NCBI GenBank assembly: GCA_025403435.1
Contig: CM046331.1
Span: 27,818,459 to 27,882,458, forward strand
Direction of reading: 5' to 3'
DNA: 64,000 nucleotides
Source of the DNA: Artocarpus heterophyllus
Taxonomy: Eukaryota > Streptophyta > Magnoliopsida > Rosales > Moraceae
Under the pieces are notes generated by a model. The model saw only the letters and a list, made by a program, of their open reading frames with translations, was not told the origin of the DNA and ran no database searches. The stretch's first letter is position 1. Each line of letters starts with the position of its first letter. This document shows, one piece after another, positions 12,889-24,413 of the stretch. Both the position numbers and the translations under genes were made by a program.

Positions 12889-13410
12889 ATGGACCCAAAG
12901 TACCAACACCTGAGAAAGTATTTCCCATCACTCTCCCAAAAGATTCTCAGAAAGAAATATAAGGCTAGAATTACTCGGTTGTGGATTCTTATGCGTTTTG
13001 GTATCCCTTGTGATGTGAGAATGTTAATAGAGGGGAAAATCCGTCCGAGTGACTTTAGTCAAGATGTCGGTTTACCAGGAACAGGTACCAGTCGTAGTGC
13101 AATGAAAAGAAGAGCTCGTGCCATCGTGGTCACTTGTAACAAATGTGGAAGACAAAATTGTAACGGTAAATGTACTTCACCTGGTTATATGTCTACGAAT
13201 AGAGAGGATAAAATAAGGTTTTGTAGGAATGGACTTTCAAAGGAGAACTTGGATAGCATCCATCCTCCTCTCCACGGTCACCCTAGTGGATATGTTCAAG
13301 GAGCTATTTTTAAACTCTGGCCTAAATTTTATACAGAAAGACAACGCCTCAGGAATATGGTATTTCTAGATCCTGTTTGCCAAACCATAAGAAAACTGGA
13401 TGGGGAATAA
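12889..13410 (+). CDS. Basic cysteine-rich protein carried by element A, resembling plant-virus nucleic-acid-binding proteins
   Basis: Intact 173-aa ORF with an ATG start, no introns. The N-terminal third is basic (KILRKKYKARITR). Then come a glycine/serine stretch, a basic cluster KRRARA at residues 73-78, and a putative zinc-binding set C83-x2-C86-x5-C91-x3-C95 followed by SPG. The order basic cluster, CxxC, two more Cys, then Pro-Gly resembles the small cysteine-rich proteins of carlaviruses and relatives (Carla_C4-like), which bind nucleic acid and can act as silencing suppressors or transcription regulators. That link rests on motif layout only. It has none of the CCHC knuckle, capsid or other features of a retrotransposon Gag. 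It lies 643 bp upstream of the LOG-like ORF on the same strand, and both are inside the LTRs of element A. The origin (virus or host) is open; that it is a real ORF is well supported. Confidence 0.6.
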   Translation: MDPKYQHLRKYFPSLSQKILRKKYKARITRLWILMRFGIPCDVRMLIEGKIRPSDFSQDVGLPGTGTSRSAMKRRARAIVVTCNKCGRQNCNGKCTSPGYMSTNREDKIRFCRNGLSKENLDSIHPPLHGHPSGYVQGAIFKLWPKFYTERQRLRNMVFLDPVCQTIRKLDGE

Positions 13411-14053
13411 GTCATCGCTCTATAAAGGTTATTTAGTCTTTACTTATTTGAAGCAGTTTTAGCTGATGTTCAACAGTTTGTGTTTTTCTTTTACTCAGAA
13501 TATTTGCTTTTGTGTTTGAAATAATTGTGATTATTAGATTGATACAGTAAGTGTTAATATCTTATTTAATTTATGATTTTCTTAAATATATATATAATAA
13601 AATATATTATCTTATCAGACACGTTACATACGGTACAGTAATATGTTTGAATTTTGAAAAGCTTATCCAGATATTTCAAGAATTGTGTCTCAAATTTCAA
13701 AAGTTCTATAGTATTTGTCGTTTATATTAAATTTCTAGACTTGGTGTATATTTGTCAAAAAGTCTACAGTTGTGTCATGAGGGTCTTCTGTCGAATTGTT
13801 CTCAATTGTCAAAAGTTATACAATTAGAGTCTAATCTTTTTCAAAAAGTGAATCAGATTTTCTGTAAACTATCAATCACCTTATCTTACTTTCTTATCCG
13901 CACAAGATTTTGTTTAAATCTTTGGATTACCTTTTCATTACCTACTCGTCTATCTCTTTAGCCCTTTTTGTATATTTCTCATCTTTAAAATCTCATGTAG
14001 AACCCGAAGTCTAAGTGGAGCAGACATTAAGCAACCACTTCTATAAACCAAAT
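13411..14053. other. Spacer between the two cargo ORFs of element A
   Basis: AT-rich spacer with no long ORF of recognisable family. A TATATATATAATAA tract at about 13587-13600 could be a TATA element for the downstream ORF, but nothing else supports this. A 69-codon frame at 13752-13961 shows no motif. Confidence 0.4.
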
Positions 14054-14704
14054 ATGTCTACCTCCCAGTCCACGAAGAAAATAAAGAATGTCTGTGTCTT
14101 TTGTGGTTCCAGCCTTGGAAAAGATAAAGCTTATTTAGAAGCTGCAAATCACTTAGGGCAAGTCCTAGCACACAAGAAGATTAACATAATCTATGGGGGT
14201 GGTAGTATAAAAATGATGGTAAATATGGCACTAGCAGCTAGGTCTAGCGACGCTACTGATGTAAGAATTTGGCCTCATATTCCAGTTGAAGGAAACCTTT
14301 GTAAGGAAGCCATAGGTAAGGGAGAAGGAGTCAGGAGTATCCCTAAAAATTTTAAAGACATAATCTATAATTCTGATGCTTTTATAGCATTACCTGGTGG
14401 TCTAGGTACTCTTGAGGAAATATTTATAGTTGCTTGTGGGCAATTGTTGGGCTTTTATTCCAAACCTTTGGGTCTGCTGAACGTAAATGGTTTTTATGAC
14501 GGTCTTTTGAAATTTCTAGATTACGCTGTGGAAGAAAACATCACTACAGAATCGGAGAGACAAATCTTTGTTACTGCTTCAACAGCTGAGGAATTGATAG
14601 ATAAAATGCAAATCATACATCCAGAATCCGACACTGCAACATCCAAGCTTGAATGGGAAAGGGAAAGCCGGGAGCGGCCAATTGATTTGAATCTCCATCT
14701 GTAA
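14054..14704 (+). CDS. LOG-like protein (cytokinin riboside 5'-monophosphate phosphoribohydrolase family), intronless, cargo of element A
   Basis: 216 aa from the ATG at 14054, matching the usual plant LOG length of about 215. An in-frame upstream GTG at 14015 is not a credible eukaryotic start. Visible LOG features: VCVFCGSS (13-20), YGGGS (47-51), SDAFIALPGGLGTLEE (107-122), KPLGLLNVNGFYDGLL (137-152) and C-terminal KLEWERE. LOG enzymes release active cytokinin bases from riboside monophosphates in the cytosol. Oddities: residues 92-106, just before the SDAF block, read VRSIPKNFKDIIYNS. They lack the conserved Arg-Lys pair normally found there, one of the catalytic arginines. The segment at 68-80 is also divergent. 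Family membership is strong and catalysis doubtful. Plant LOG genes normally have several introns, so this copy probably came through an mRNA. Confidence 0.85.
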   Translation: MSTSQSTKKIKNVCVFCGSSLGKDKAYLEAANHLGQVLAHKKINIIYGGGSIKMMVNMALAARSSDATDVRIWPHIPVEGNLCKEAIGKGEGVRSIPKNFKDIIYNSDAFIALPGGLGTLEEIFIVACGQLLGFYSKPLGLLNVNGFYDGLLKFLDYAVEENITTESERQIFVTASTAEELIDKMQIIHPESDTATSKLEWERESRERPIDLNLHL

Positions 14705-15281
14705 TCTTTTTGTTTTATCTTTGGCATGTAGGCATGTGTGTCCGTATTTCGTGTGTTACGAATAACCGTTTGCCTTGTATTCTGTGTTTCTTGTGGTACG
14801 TCGTTGTTCAATCTTTTAGATTCATTGAGCCTAATGCCGGGATTGCTGGATACGGAGTACTTGATGCTCTCAAAACGCATCCTTCTTAAGGTCCGATCTT
14901 TTGTTTATCGATGTTTTTGTATCCTCTAAGCATGCATGATATGGATAGCTGGTATACGGAGTGCCTTGTACTCTCGAAACGTATCCGTATTATGTTTGTA
15001 ATGTGTAATATTCTGTTAATATTATGTGGAAGTACCAGAGTCAGTTATGGGGATATTCCATATGAAATATGAGTATATTATTTGGGTTGAATGTTTGTGT
15101 CATGAGGATAGCTGTTTAATGAAAAATATGTCGGGTATGTTTGCAACTCTGAGATTCCGCTTAATATCTCTATGAGTAAGTTTAATGTATAGTTTTGAAT
15201 AAAAGTGTTTGTGATATATGTTTTATGATTATGTTTTAGTTTATTAGTTGAGGTATGAAATCAAATATATTTGACTTTTCC
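14705..15281 (+). other. Element A, region downstream of the LOG-like ORF, with an imperfect direct repeat
   Basis: No recognisable gene. Two related 35-40 bp blocks, near 14843-14880 (GGATACGGAGTACTTGATGC, then CTCTCAAAACGCATCC) and 14949-14988 (TATACGGAGTGCCTTGTAC, then CTCTCGAAACGTATCC), form an imperfect direct repeat about 106 bp apart. Element B interrupts A at 15281/15282. Confidence 0.55.
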
Positions 15282-17247
15282 TGTAACACCCGTATTTTTA
15301 ACGGGCATAATTTTGTAAAATTTAATGAATAAAATGTGACTATTTAAAATTACTAAGTTGTTTATGATCATTTAAAAAAAATACCATTTTAGTATTTTCT
15401 TACCAAGTCTTCCTAAGAAACATTCAAAACTTACCAACACTTACTTCTACCAATCTTGTCTCCCTAAATTATTGCTCAATTATATAGACTTCTTCTCATT
15501 TTGCTAAAGGTATCCGAAGGGGACATTGAATTATTTTCCGTCAATTCATAGAAGACATGGAGATATTTCTCAACCACCTAATTAATTATTTCCTTATCTT
15601 CTTCTATAATTCACTCCAATTATCCCCTCAATTATGTTGGCATTATTTGCTAAAAGTCTTCATGGGAGACAAGATGATATTTTCCTTTAAGACTCTTTTG
15701 TTTCTTCTTACAACTTTTCCCCGTAAACATCTCATTCCTCTTAAGCATTTTGATATCTTTTTATTTAACTATCACCACCTTCTTCTCTAGTTCTCATTCT
15801 CTCCCTTCTCACTTCAAATTTCTAACTAAAGACATAGAGCACAAAGCTCTCTTTGTGGCCAAGACAATTATAATTCCCAACGATGATCGAGGCGGTTTTA
15901 AAGTTAATTCAAGCTTGATTGATAACCCAAACTTTGGTGCTTTTCAAAGAAGTTTTGAGGTAGGTTTTCTTTAATCTAAACTTAGTTTTTAGTATGCATT
16001 TTCTCCATGTTTAATGCATAAAAATACTTTAATGGCACTAGTAGACGGGTTTACACATAACTCACTTATGAATGTGATTATACGTTGTGCTTTAGTTTTA
16101 ATTGTCCTTATGCATGCCTTAGGGTCAAGGATGTGTGGAGCTAACGTTAATTGATTCCAGGATTAAAAGATTGTTGATAAGCTTGAAAGGTAGGGATTCT
16201 ATTACTCATTTTTGTGAGGTTTTTATAGAATTAAAATTGATTGTTTTGCCGCAATATATATATATCTATGTTGAACTGATATTATATGAGTATCACATAT
16301 GAAACTATGACATGGACTCGTCTTGTATTGTACGGCGAGGAACATAATGAATTGACATATGTTATAAATTGAGAAGCATGGTTAGGAAAACTGACTCTAT
16401 TAATAATGATTTAATATAGAGAAATGGTGAGACATGAAGAGGGCGGCGGTTACGTCCTTGGGCATGAATACCCAAAAAGGTAAAATAGGGGGAAGGTGAT
16501 GACGCTTCCTTGGGTTGAAAGTCCCAGAACACACTGTACAGGAATTGATTTGGTGAGGACTCGGGGCTTGATGTCCCCTCACCGGAACACCCTTGGAATG
16601 TTTATGGGGTGATCAAGTGCGCCCATTTGGGTTTCGATGAGTTGAGTGATACTCAATTTAACATGGATACCTAGGAACAATGATGATTGGTAATATTTGT
16701 ATAAATGTGTAATTATGACACTTGGTAATGATTAACTACGGTATCCATAAGATGTGATCATAATAAACCTCATAATCTGGAATATGATGTAACCTACTAA
16801 CCATGCAGTTTTTAATGTGGTAATGGATAAACCATAAGGTGAGTCATGATTTCCCTACTGGGCATGTCGATGCTCATCCCTATCATATCTTCATATCTCA
16901 GGTGGAACTCAGTGCAACATATTTGAAGAGGAATAAGCGAAAACAATCCTGCTGTTTTCGTGTTAGAAGACCCTGTTTAATTACAACTTATCTACAACAT
17001 GTAAGAGTTGTGTTATTTTTTTTTATGGCTGTGTTAAGTTATTTGGGAATTGTACTATGGTGATGATGACTGTAATTATATATATTTGGTGCTACACTAA
17101 AAACTGTGGTTTGTATTTAAAACGTTTATTTTTATTTTTCTTGTTGTTTAAAGACCCATGGGCATTGTTTAATTGATTTAAATAATATAAAATTTAAAAT
17201 TATTTTTATTTATTTAAAACTGTTAACCCCCACATAGGGGTGTTACA
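15282..17247 (+). repeat. 5' LTR of element B
   Basis: 1966 bp, TG...CA ends. The only difference from the 3' copy seen by eye is the length of the T run after GTTGTGTTA (about 17010). Confidence 0.95.
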
Positions 17248-17254
17248 GAATTTT

Positions 17255-17266
17255 TGGTATCAGAGC
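17255..17266 (+). other. Primer-binding site of element B (initiator Met tRNA)
   Basis: TGGTATCAGAGC begins 8 bp after the LTR, the same spacing and flanks as in element A. Confidence 0.92.
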
Positions 17267-17398
17267 CTAGGTTCGATTAACCTAGGGGGTATAGCACCAC
17301 CTTAAAAATTAATCTTTGGGAATGGTTTTAAAGTTAGGTGTTAATGTCATCATCATTTGGTACTGATCCTAGTTAAATTTTCGCAGCCAGTAGAAACT

Positions 17399-20300
17399 AT
17401 GCCACCAAGACGTCAAATGCAATCGTCTGAGCTGTCACAACCGGTTGAACATGCTCAAGAAGTTGAGCAACCGGAACCGATGGAACAAGCTCAAGAAGAT
17501 GAGCAACTACGACATGCAACACAATCCCCGCCAGCTGCACCAGAAGTAAATAATTTAGGACAAATTCTTCAAGCATTACAAAATGTGCAAAGACCTGTGG
17601 AGGTTCGTGATCCCGAACAACGACATCTAACTCTGTTGAAGGAGTTTATGAAGCAGAAACCACCCACATTTAGTGGAGAACCTAACCCGGTCATAGCAGA
17701 ACAATGGCTAAAGGCAGTCAAAAAGAAGTTGGACACCTTGAGGATTCCACGGGAGTATTGGGTTAGCTTTTCAACATATATATTTGAGGGTAAAGCCGAA
17801 GAATGGTGGGATCTTCAGAAAGACGACTATGATGTGCCGAATCTTACATGGGAGCAGTTCGAAACCATTTTTCGCAACACCTATATTCCTCAGAGCCATA
17901 GGCAAGCAATGATGCGAGAATTTGAAAACCTGGTGCAGGGAGATACAACAGTTGCTGAATACCATGCTCGATTTATAGAATTGTCTCGCTACAATCCCGG
18001 GGCTGTATCGGATCCAATGGCGAGATGCGAAAAATTTAGAAATAACCTGAGGCCGAAAATCAGACAAATGATAGCTGCTGTTCCATCAACAGATTTTCTT
18101 GATCTTGTAGCTGCGGCACAGCGGGCAGAGACAGAACTAAATAACTCCTATGGAGAGTATAAGGGTTCTGGTGGGCGTCAAAGGAAAATAAGTAAGAAAG
18201 AGAAGTCACAAGGGCAAGTCATTCAGCATAGTGGAGTGACTATTGGTGGTGGATCTTCTGGCAGTGGTCGTTTCCAACCGTATGCTTGTCATAACTGTGG
18301 ACAAGTGGGACATCTGAGGAGAAATTGCCCTAACCGCCCTACACAATCATCCTTTGCACCAAGGCCACAAGGAAGTCATTTTGGCTCCACTGTTTGGGGA
18401 GGGAGTCAAAATCGTGGAGCGCCTCAGCAAAACACTCCAGCTTCCCAAGTCTCAGTAACTCAACCTCGAGGGTTCCAGCCTCAGTACAACTATCAACAGC
18501 GGCCACAGGGTTCCAATTTTTATGCTAATCAGAACTTCCAACCGACTCCACAAGGCTCAGTGAATCAAAGGCCATATTTTTCTGGGAGAAATAATAATAA
18601 GGCTAGTAGTAGCCAAGGAAACCGAGGAAAAAGTGATAAAGGAAAAGCACCAGCACAAGCTTATGCAATTACGGCTACAACTGGACAAGGAAAACAGGCT
18701 GATCACTCAGTTGTAGACGGTATGATTCACGTGTCTCATTCTTGGGCTCATGTATTATTTGACACTGGTGCCACTCATTCATTTATATCTATGTTATTTG
18801 CTTCCGTACTACAATTAGAAACTGAGACATGTAGTTCATCATTAACCCTTAGTACACCAATGGGCGGGATAGCTGAAGTATCCATAATTTGTAAATCAGT
18901 GTGTATTGTTATAGGAGAACATAAACTATCGGCTGACCTATATGTAATAACTATGACAGAGTTTGATGTAATCTTAGGAATGGATTGGCTAACTAAATAC
19001 CAGGCAATAGTAGATTGTCATAGGAAACGTGTCTCTTTATTCACCAAGAATGGACAAGTCATCGAATTTCAGGCAAAAACAGGAACAGTGACGCCAGCCC
19101 CGGTGCTAAAGGCTTGTATTGGAGGACGAAGGAATTTCACCAATCTTGGGACGATCTTTGCTTCAGATGGAGAACTAAAGAAGAGTGACCTATCCTCTCA
19201 CACTCCTGTGGTGGATGAATTTTCAGATGTTTTTCCAGATGAATTGCCCGGACTTCCGCCTGATAGAGAAATTGAGTTTGTCATCGACTTAACTCAAGGA
19301 GCAGCGCCTGTTTCTATTGCCCCGTATCGAATGGCACCTGCTGAGAAAGTGGAATTGAGAAAGCAGTTGGACGAATTACTGGAAAAAGGATTTATTCGAC
19401 CAAGTACATCACCTTGGGGAGCTCCAGTACTTTTTGTGAAGAAACATGACGGATCGTTGAGGCTCTGTGTCGATTATCGCCAGCTTAATCGATTGACTAT
19501 CAAGAACAAGTACCCTCTACCCCGAATTGATGAGTTGTTCGATCAGTTAGGAGGATCTTGCTATTTCTCAAAGATTGACTTACGATCCGGATATCACCAA
19601 CTGAAGATAAGAGAAGAGGACATTCCAAAGACAGCTTTTCGGACTCGCTACGGTCATTTTGAGTTTCTTGTCATGCCTTTCGGGTTGACTAATGCACCAG
19701 CGGCTTTCATGGACTTGATGAACCGTGTCTTTCGACCGTACTTAGATCAATTTATCATTGTTTTCATAGATGATATCTTGATCTATTCTAAAAACGAAGA
19801 AGAACATGCTGAGCATTTGAGGATCGCTCTACAAACGTTGAGAGAACATGGTCTTTATGCAAAAAGAGAAAAATGTGATTTCTGGATAACGAAGGTCAAG
19901 TTCCTTGGACACGTTGTCTCTGAAGAAGGCATCTCAGTGGACCCCTCCAAAATTGAAGCAGTGCTAAATTGGGAACGACCAAAGAACGTGTCAGAGATTC
20001 GAAGTTTCCTCGGACTAGCTGGATACTATCGACGCTTCGTAGAGAATTTTTCAAAGATTGCTTCTCCATTAACAAAACTCACAAGGAAGAATGTCAAGTT
20101 CGTGTGGGATGATAAATGTGAAGAAGCATTTGAGGAACTGAAACGAAGACTCACTAGTGCACCTGTGCTGATCATACCTAACAACGAGGAGCCTTACACA
20201 GTATACACTGATGCCTCAGGAAACGGTTTGGGTTGTGTGTTAATGCAGCATGGACGAGTAGTTGCCTACGCCTCACGCCAGTTGAAACCCCATGAGAGGA

Positions 20301-22096
20301 ACTACCCCACACATGATCTTGAGTTAGCTGCTGTGGTTTTCGCACTCAAAATTTGGAGATGTTATCTATATGGCGCAAAGTTCGAGCTATATTCAGATCA
20401 TCAAAGTCTGAAATATTTGTTTACTCAAAAGGATCTCAATCTAAGGCAACGAAGATGGACTGAGTACATGGTGGACTATGACTTTAGTATCCAATATCAT
20501 CCTGGAAAAGCAAATGCCGTGGCAGATGCTCTAAGTCGTAAGAACAACGGACGTATAGCCAGTTTAGCATTGGAAGATTGGAGACGAGTCACTATCGCCG
20601 ACTTCAACTTGCAATATTATGAAGATAACGAGAGAGCTTTCTTATTCAATGTGATAGCAACTCCTACGTTAATTCAGAAAGTAAAACAAGGACAATGGCA
20701 CGATGAAGGATTACGTAGGGTTTGGAAACAAATACAAAATGGAGAACAACTGGATGGATGGCAGATTGAGCCAGAAGGATTTTTACTTTACAAAGGAAGA
20801 TTAGTTGTTCCAGAGGATCCATATCTCAGGCATGCGGTGCTAGATGAGGCTCACCGTTCAAAGTTTGCTATTCATCCTGGAAGCACAAAAATGTATATGG
20901 ATCTAAAACGACAATACTGGTGGCGAGGAATGAAACGAGATGTAGCAACCTTTGTCTCTAAGTGCATGACGTGCCAACAGGTTAAAGCGGAACATCAAAA
21001 GCCTGGAGGCGAGTTGAGGAGCTTACCTATTCCAGAATGGAAGTGGGATCATGTGACAATGGACTTTGTTACTGGATTTCCTAAGACTCAAATAGGGCAT
21101 GACGCCGTTTGGGTAATTGTAGATCGTTTAACTAAGACAGCCCACTTCATCCCAATCAGAACTAATTATAGTGTCTCAAAATTATGTCAATTGTACGTGG
21201 AAAAGGTAGTGACATTGCATGGAGTGCCAATGTCAATAGTTTCCGATAGAGATACACGTTTCACGTCAAAATTTTGGAGAGGATTGCAGAGGGCCTTGGG
21301 AACTCAATTGAATTTTAGTACAGCTTTTCATCCTCAAACAGATGGACAATCTGAACGTGTCATTCAGATTCTCGAGGATATGCTTCGGGCTTGTGTGCTG
21401 GACTTTGGAACAAATTGGGCTGCACAGCTGCCATATGTTGAATTCGCATATAACAACAGTTACCAAGCAAGTATTAGAATGGCTCCATATGAGGCCTTAT
21501 ATGGTAGACCTTGTAGATCTCCATTGTGTTGGGCTGAAAAGGAAGAGCGTCTTGAACTTGGGCCTCAGTTTATCAGAGAAACAACGGACAAGATCCAGAT
21601 TATTCGCGAACGTCTTCAGACAGCTCAAAGTCGACAAAAGAGTTATGCAGATAAGAGGAGGCGACCTTTAGAGTTCATGATCGGAGACTTTGTGTTCTTA
21701 AAAGTGAAACCAAAACGAGGTGTATCTCGATTTGGTGTTAAAGGAAAGTTAGCACCAAGGTATACAGGACCGTTTGAGATTGTGGAACGCATTGGAACGT
21801 TGGCATACCGTTTAGACCTACCACCACAATTGTCTCATGTACATAATGTGTTTCATGTATCGATGTTGAGAAAGTATGAACCCGACCCTTCACATGTGAT
21901 CATGTGGACAGATGTGCCAATTCAAGGAGATACGAATTATGAAGAAATTCCAGTTCAAATACTGGATCATGAAATAAAATTATTACGTCGTCGTGGAATT
22001 CCTCTGGTGAAAGTGATGTGGCAACACCATGATGTGGAGGAAGCCACATGGGAACTTGAATCTGAAATGAGAGAAAAGTACCCACATTTGTTTTAA
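17399..22096 (+). CDS. gag-pol: Gag-Pol polyprotein of a Ty3/gypsy chromovirus, intact
   Basis: 1565 aa from ATG 17399; the frame is open upstream to a TTG at 17357, but ATG is preferred. Domains in order: gag (retrotrans_gag) about 85-200; CCHC zinc knuckle [14 protein letters not shown] at 297-310; aspartic protease [10 protein letters not shown] with D455; reverse transcriptase with the FIDD pair at D791-D792; RNase H with YTDASG, D938; integrase with HHCC zinc region near 1158-1195 and catalytic D1222, D1283, E1319 (D-x35-E spacing); C-terminal chromodomain-like segment ([19 protein letters not shown]). All catalytic residues expected for an active element are present, with no stop or frameshift. 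The protein would make the particle, copy the RNA and integrate it. It is a plausible trans-acting source for element A. Confidence 0.97.
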   Translation: MPPRRQMQSSELSQPVEHAQEVEQPEPMEQAQEDEQLRHATQSPPAAPEVNNLGQILQALQNVQRPVEVRDPEQRHLTLLKEFMKQKPPTFSGEPNPVIAEQWLKAVKKKLDTLRIPREYWVSFSTYIFEGKAEEWWDLQKDDYDVPNLTWEQFETIFRNTYIPQSHRQAMMREFENLVQGDTTVAEYHARFIELSRYNPGAVSDPMARCEKFRNNLRPKIRQMIAAVPSTDFLDLVAAAQRAETELNNSYGEYKGSGGRQRKISKKEKSQGQVIQHSGVTIGGGSSGSGRFQPYACHNCGQVGHLRRNCPNRPTQSSFAPRPQGSHFGSTVWGGSQNRGAPQQNTPASQVSVTQPRGFQPQYNYQQRPQGSNFYANQNFQPTPQGSVNQRPYFSGRNNNKASSSQGNRGKSDKGKAPAQAYAITATTGQGKQADHSVVDGMIHVSHSWAHVLFDTGATHSFISMLFASVLQLETETCSSSLTLSTPMGGIAEVSIICKSVCIVIGEHKLSADLYVITMTEFDVILGMDWLTKYQAIVDCHRKRVSLFTKNGQVIEFQAKTGTVTPAPVLKACIGGRRNFTNLGTIFASDGELKKSDLSSHTPVVDEFSDVFPDELPGLPPDREIEFVIDLTQGAAPVSIAPYRMAPAEKVELRKQLDELLEKGFIRPSTSPWGAPVLFVKKHDGSLRLCVDYRQLNRLTIKNKYPLPRIDELFDQLGGSCYFSKIDLRSGYHQLKIREEDIPKTAFRTRYGHFEFLVMPFGLTNAPAAFMDLMNRVFRPYLDQFIIVFIDDILIYSKNEEEHAEHLRIALQTLREHGLYAKREKCDFWITKVKFLGHVVSEEGISVDPSKIEAVLNWERPKNVSEIRSFLGLAGYYRRFVENFSKIASPLTKLTRKNVKFVWDDKCEEAFEELKRRLTSAPVLIIPNNEEPYTVYTDASGNGLGCVLMQHGRVVAYASRQLKPHERNYPTHDLELAAVVFALKIWRCYLYGAKFELYSDHQSLKYLFTQKDLNLRQRRWTEYMVDYDFSIQYHPGKANAVADALSRKNNGRIASLALEDWRRVTIADFNLQYYEDNERAFLFNVIATPTLIQKVKQGQWHDEGLRRVWKQIQNGEQLDGWQIEPEGFLLYKGRLVVPEDPYLRHAVLDEAHRSKFAIHPGSTKMYMDLKRQYWWRGMKRDVATFVSKCMTCQQVKAEHQKPGGELRSLPIPEWKWDHVTMDFVTGFPKTQIGHDAVWVIVDRLTKTAHFIPIRTNYSVSKLCQLYVEKVVTLHGVPMSIVSDRDTRFTSKFWRGLQRALGTQLNFSTAFHPQTDGQSERVIQILEDMLRACVLDFGTNWAAQLPYVEFAYNNSYQASIRMAPYEALYGRPCRSPLCWAEKEERLELGPQFIRETTDKIQIIRERLQTAQSRQKSYADKRRRPLEFMIGDFVFLKVKPKRGVSRFGVKGKLAPRYTGPFEIVERIGTLAYRLDLPPQLSHVHNVFHVSMLRKYEPDPSHVIMWTDVPIQGDTNYEEIPVQILDHEIKLLRRRGIPLVKVMWQHHDVEEATWELESEMREKYPHLF

Positions 22097-22139
22097 CATT
22101 GTAATCAGTGTACGAAATTGCGAGGACGAAATTTTTATA

Positions 22140-22150
22140 GGAGGGGAGAG
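22140..22150 (+). other. Polypurine tract of element B
   Basis: GGAGGGGAGAG lies just before the 3' LTR (one C, then TGTAAC) and would prime plus-strand DNA synthesis. Confidence 0.8.
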
Positions 22151-22151
22151 C

Positions 22152-24118
22152 TGTAACACCCGTATTTTTAACGGGCATAATTTTGTAAAATTTAATGAAT
22201 AAAATGTGACTATTTAAAATTACTAAGTTGTTTATGATCATTTAAAAAAAATACCATTTTAGTATTTTCTTACCAAGTCTTCCTAAGAAACATTCAAAAC
22301 TTACCAACACTTACTTCTACCAATCTTGTCTCCCTAAATTATTGCTCAATTATATAGACTTCTTCTCATTTTGCTAAAGGTATCCGAAGGGGACATTGAA
22401 TTATTTTCCGTCAATTCATAGAAGACATGGAGATATTTCTCAACCACCTAATTAATTATTTCCTTATCTTCTTCTATAATTCACTCCAATTATCCCCTCA
22501 ATTATGTTGGCATTATTTGCTAAAAGTCTTCATGGGAGACAAGATGATATTTTCCTTTAAGACTCTTTTGTTTCTTCTTACAACTTTTCCCCGTAAACAT
22601 CTCATTCCTCTTAAGCATTTTGATATCTTTTTATTTAACTATCACCACCTTCTTCTCTAGTTCTCATTCTCTCCCTTCTCACTTCAAATTTCTAACTAAA
22701 GACATAGAGCACAAAGCTCTCTTTGTGGCCAAGACAATTATAATTCCCAACGATGATCGAGGCGGTTTTAAAGTTAATTCAAGCTTGATTGATAACCCAA
22801 ACTTTGGTGCTTTTCAAAGAAGTTTTGAGGTAGGTTTTCTTTAATCTAAACTTAGTTTTTAGTATGCATTTTCTCCATGTTTAATGCATAAAAATACTTT
22901 AATGGCACTAGTAGACGGGTTTACACATAACTCACTTATGAATGTGATTATACGTTGTGCTTTAGTTTTAATTGTCCTTATGCATGCCTTAGGGTCAAGG
23001 ATGTGTGGAGCTAACGTTAATTGATTCCAGGATTAAAAGATTGTTGATAAGCTTGAAAGGTAGGGATTCTATTACTCATTTTTGTGAGGTTTTTATAGAA
23101 TTAAAATTGATTGTTTTGCCGCAATATATATATATCTATGTTGAACTGATATTATATGAGTATCACATATGAAACTATGACATGGACTCGTCTTGTATTG
23201 TACGGCGAGGAACATAATGAATTGACATATGTTATAAATTGAGAAGCATGGTTAGGAAAACTGACTCTATTAATAATGATTTAATATAGAGAAATGGTGA
23301 GACATGAAGAGGGCGGCGGTTACGTCCTTGGGCATGAATACCCAAAAAGGTAAAATAGGGGGAAGGTGATGACGCTTCCTTGGGTTGAAAGTCCCAGAAC
23401 ACACTGTACAGGAATTGATTTGGTGAGGACTCGGGGCTTGATGTCCCCTCACCGGAACACCCTTGGAATGTTTATGGGGTGATCAAGTGCGCCCATTTGG
23501 GTTTCGATGAGTTGAGTGATACTCAATTTAACATGGATACCTAGGAACAATGATGATTGGTAATATTTGTATAAATGTGTAATTATGACACTTGGTAATG
23601 ATTAACTACGGTATCCATAAGATGTGATCATAATAAACCTCATAATCTGGAATATGATGTAACCTACTAACCATGCAGTTTTTAATGTGGTAATGGATAA
23701 ACCATAAGGTGAGTCATGATTTCCCTACTGGGCATGTCGATGCTCATCCCTATCATATCTTCATATCTCAGGTGGAACTCAGTGCAACATATTTGAAGAG
23801 GAATAAGCGAAAACAATCCTGCTGTTTTCGTGTTAGAAGACCCTGTTTAATTACAACTTATCTACAACATGTAAGAGTTGTGTTATTTTTTTTTTATGGC
23901 TGTGTTAAGTTATTTGGGAATTGTACTATGGTGATGATGACTGTAATTATATATATTTGGTGCTACACTAAAAACTGTGGTTTGTATTTAAAACGTTTAT
24001 TTTTATTTTTCTTGTTGTTTAAAGACCCATGGGCATTGTTTAATTGATTTAAATAATATAAAATTTAAAATTATTTTTATTTATTTAAAACTGTTAACCC
24101 CCACATAGGGGTGTTACA
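22152..24118 (+). repeat. 3' LTR of element B
   Basis: 1967 bp, practically identical to 15282-17247. Confidence 0.95.
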
Positions 24119-24123
24119 TTTCC

Positions 24124-24413
24124 TTACTCAAAAAGGAAAAGGAACTTAAAGATGAAGTATATAAAATTTCTCTGGCAATCTCCTTAAATGTGATTGTAAA
24201 TCACAGTCCATGGACAATGAAGGACTGGAATCATGGTATGGTCAATATGTATGCCTGATCAGATTCTTAGACTATTATACGGTGTTACAAGTTGAAACTT
24301 GTCAGAAATACTCTTATTGAAGGATTTAGGAGTAAGATTTATTATGCAAGTAAATAAGTGGAGATACGATGACTTAAATTTCGAGGACGAAATTTCTTTA
24401 AGGGGGGTAGAGC
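24124..24413 (+). other. 3' internal tail of element A with polypurine tract
   Basis: Element A resumes here after the TTTCC duplication. The end TCGAGGACGAAATTTC followed by AAGGGGGGTAGAG (about 24400-24412) parallels the end of B (CGAGGACGAAATTTTTATAG, then GGAGGGGAGAG), showing shared ancestry. No coding region. Confidence 0.8.

Larger units (their letters stand above)
15282..24118 (+). mobile_element. LTR retrotransposon B: intact Ty3/gypsy chromovirus (Tekay/Del-like), nested in element A
   Basis: TGTAACACCC at 15282 to GTGTTACA at 24118, flanked by TTTCC at 15277-15281 and 24119-24123 (5-bp target duplication). LTRs are 15282-17247 and 22152-24118. PBS, one uninterrupted gag-pol ORF and a purine tract are in the right order, total 8837 bp. 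The LTRs appear identical apart from one T in a homopolymer. Chromovirus assignment comes from the domain order and the chromodomain-like C-terminus. The Tekay/Del clade is inferred from this plus the initiator-Met PBS and long LTRs. Confidence 0.95.

Noticed and set aside
14015..14053. N-terminal extension of the LOG-like ORF from GTG
   Set aside because: Plants do not normally start at GTG; the ATG at 14054 gives the usual LOG length.
17357..17398. TTG start for the element B polyprotein
   Set aside because: The ATG at 17399 is the first credible start; the extra 14 residues have no gag similarity.
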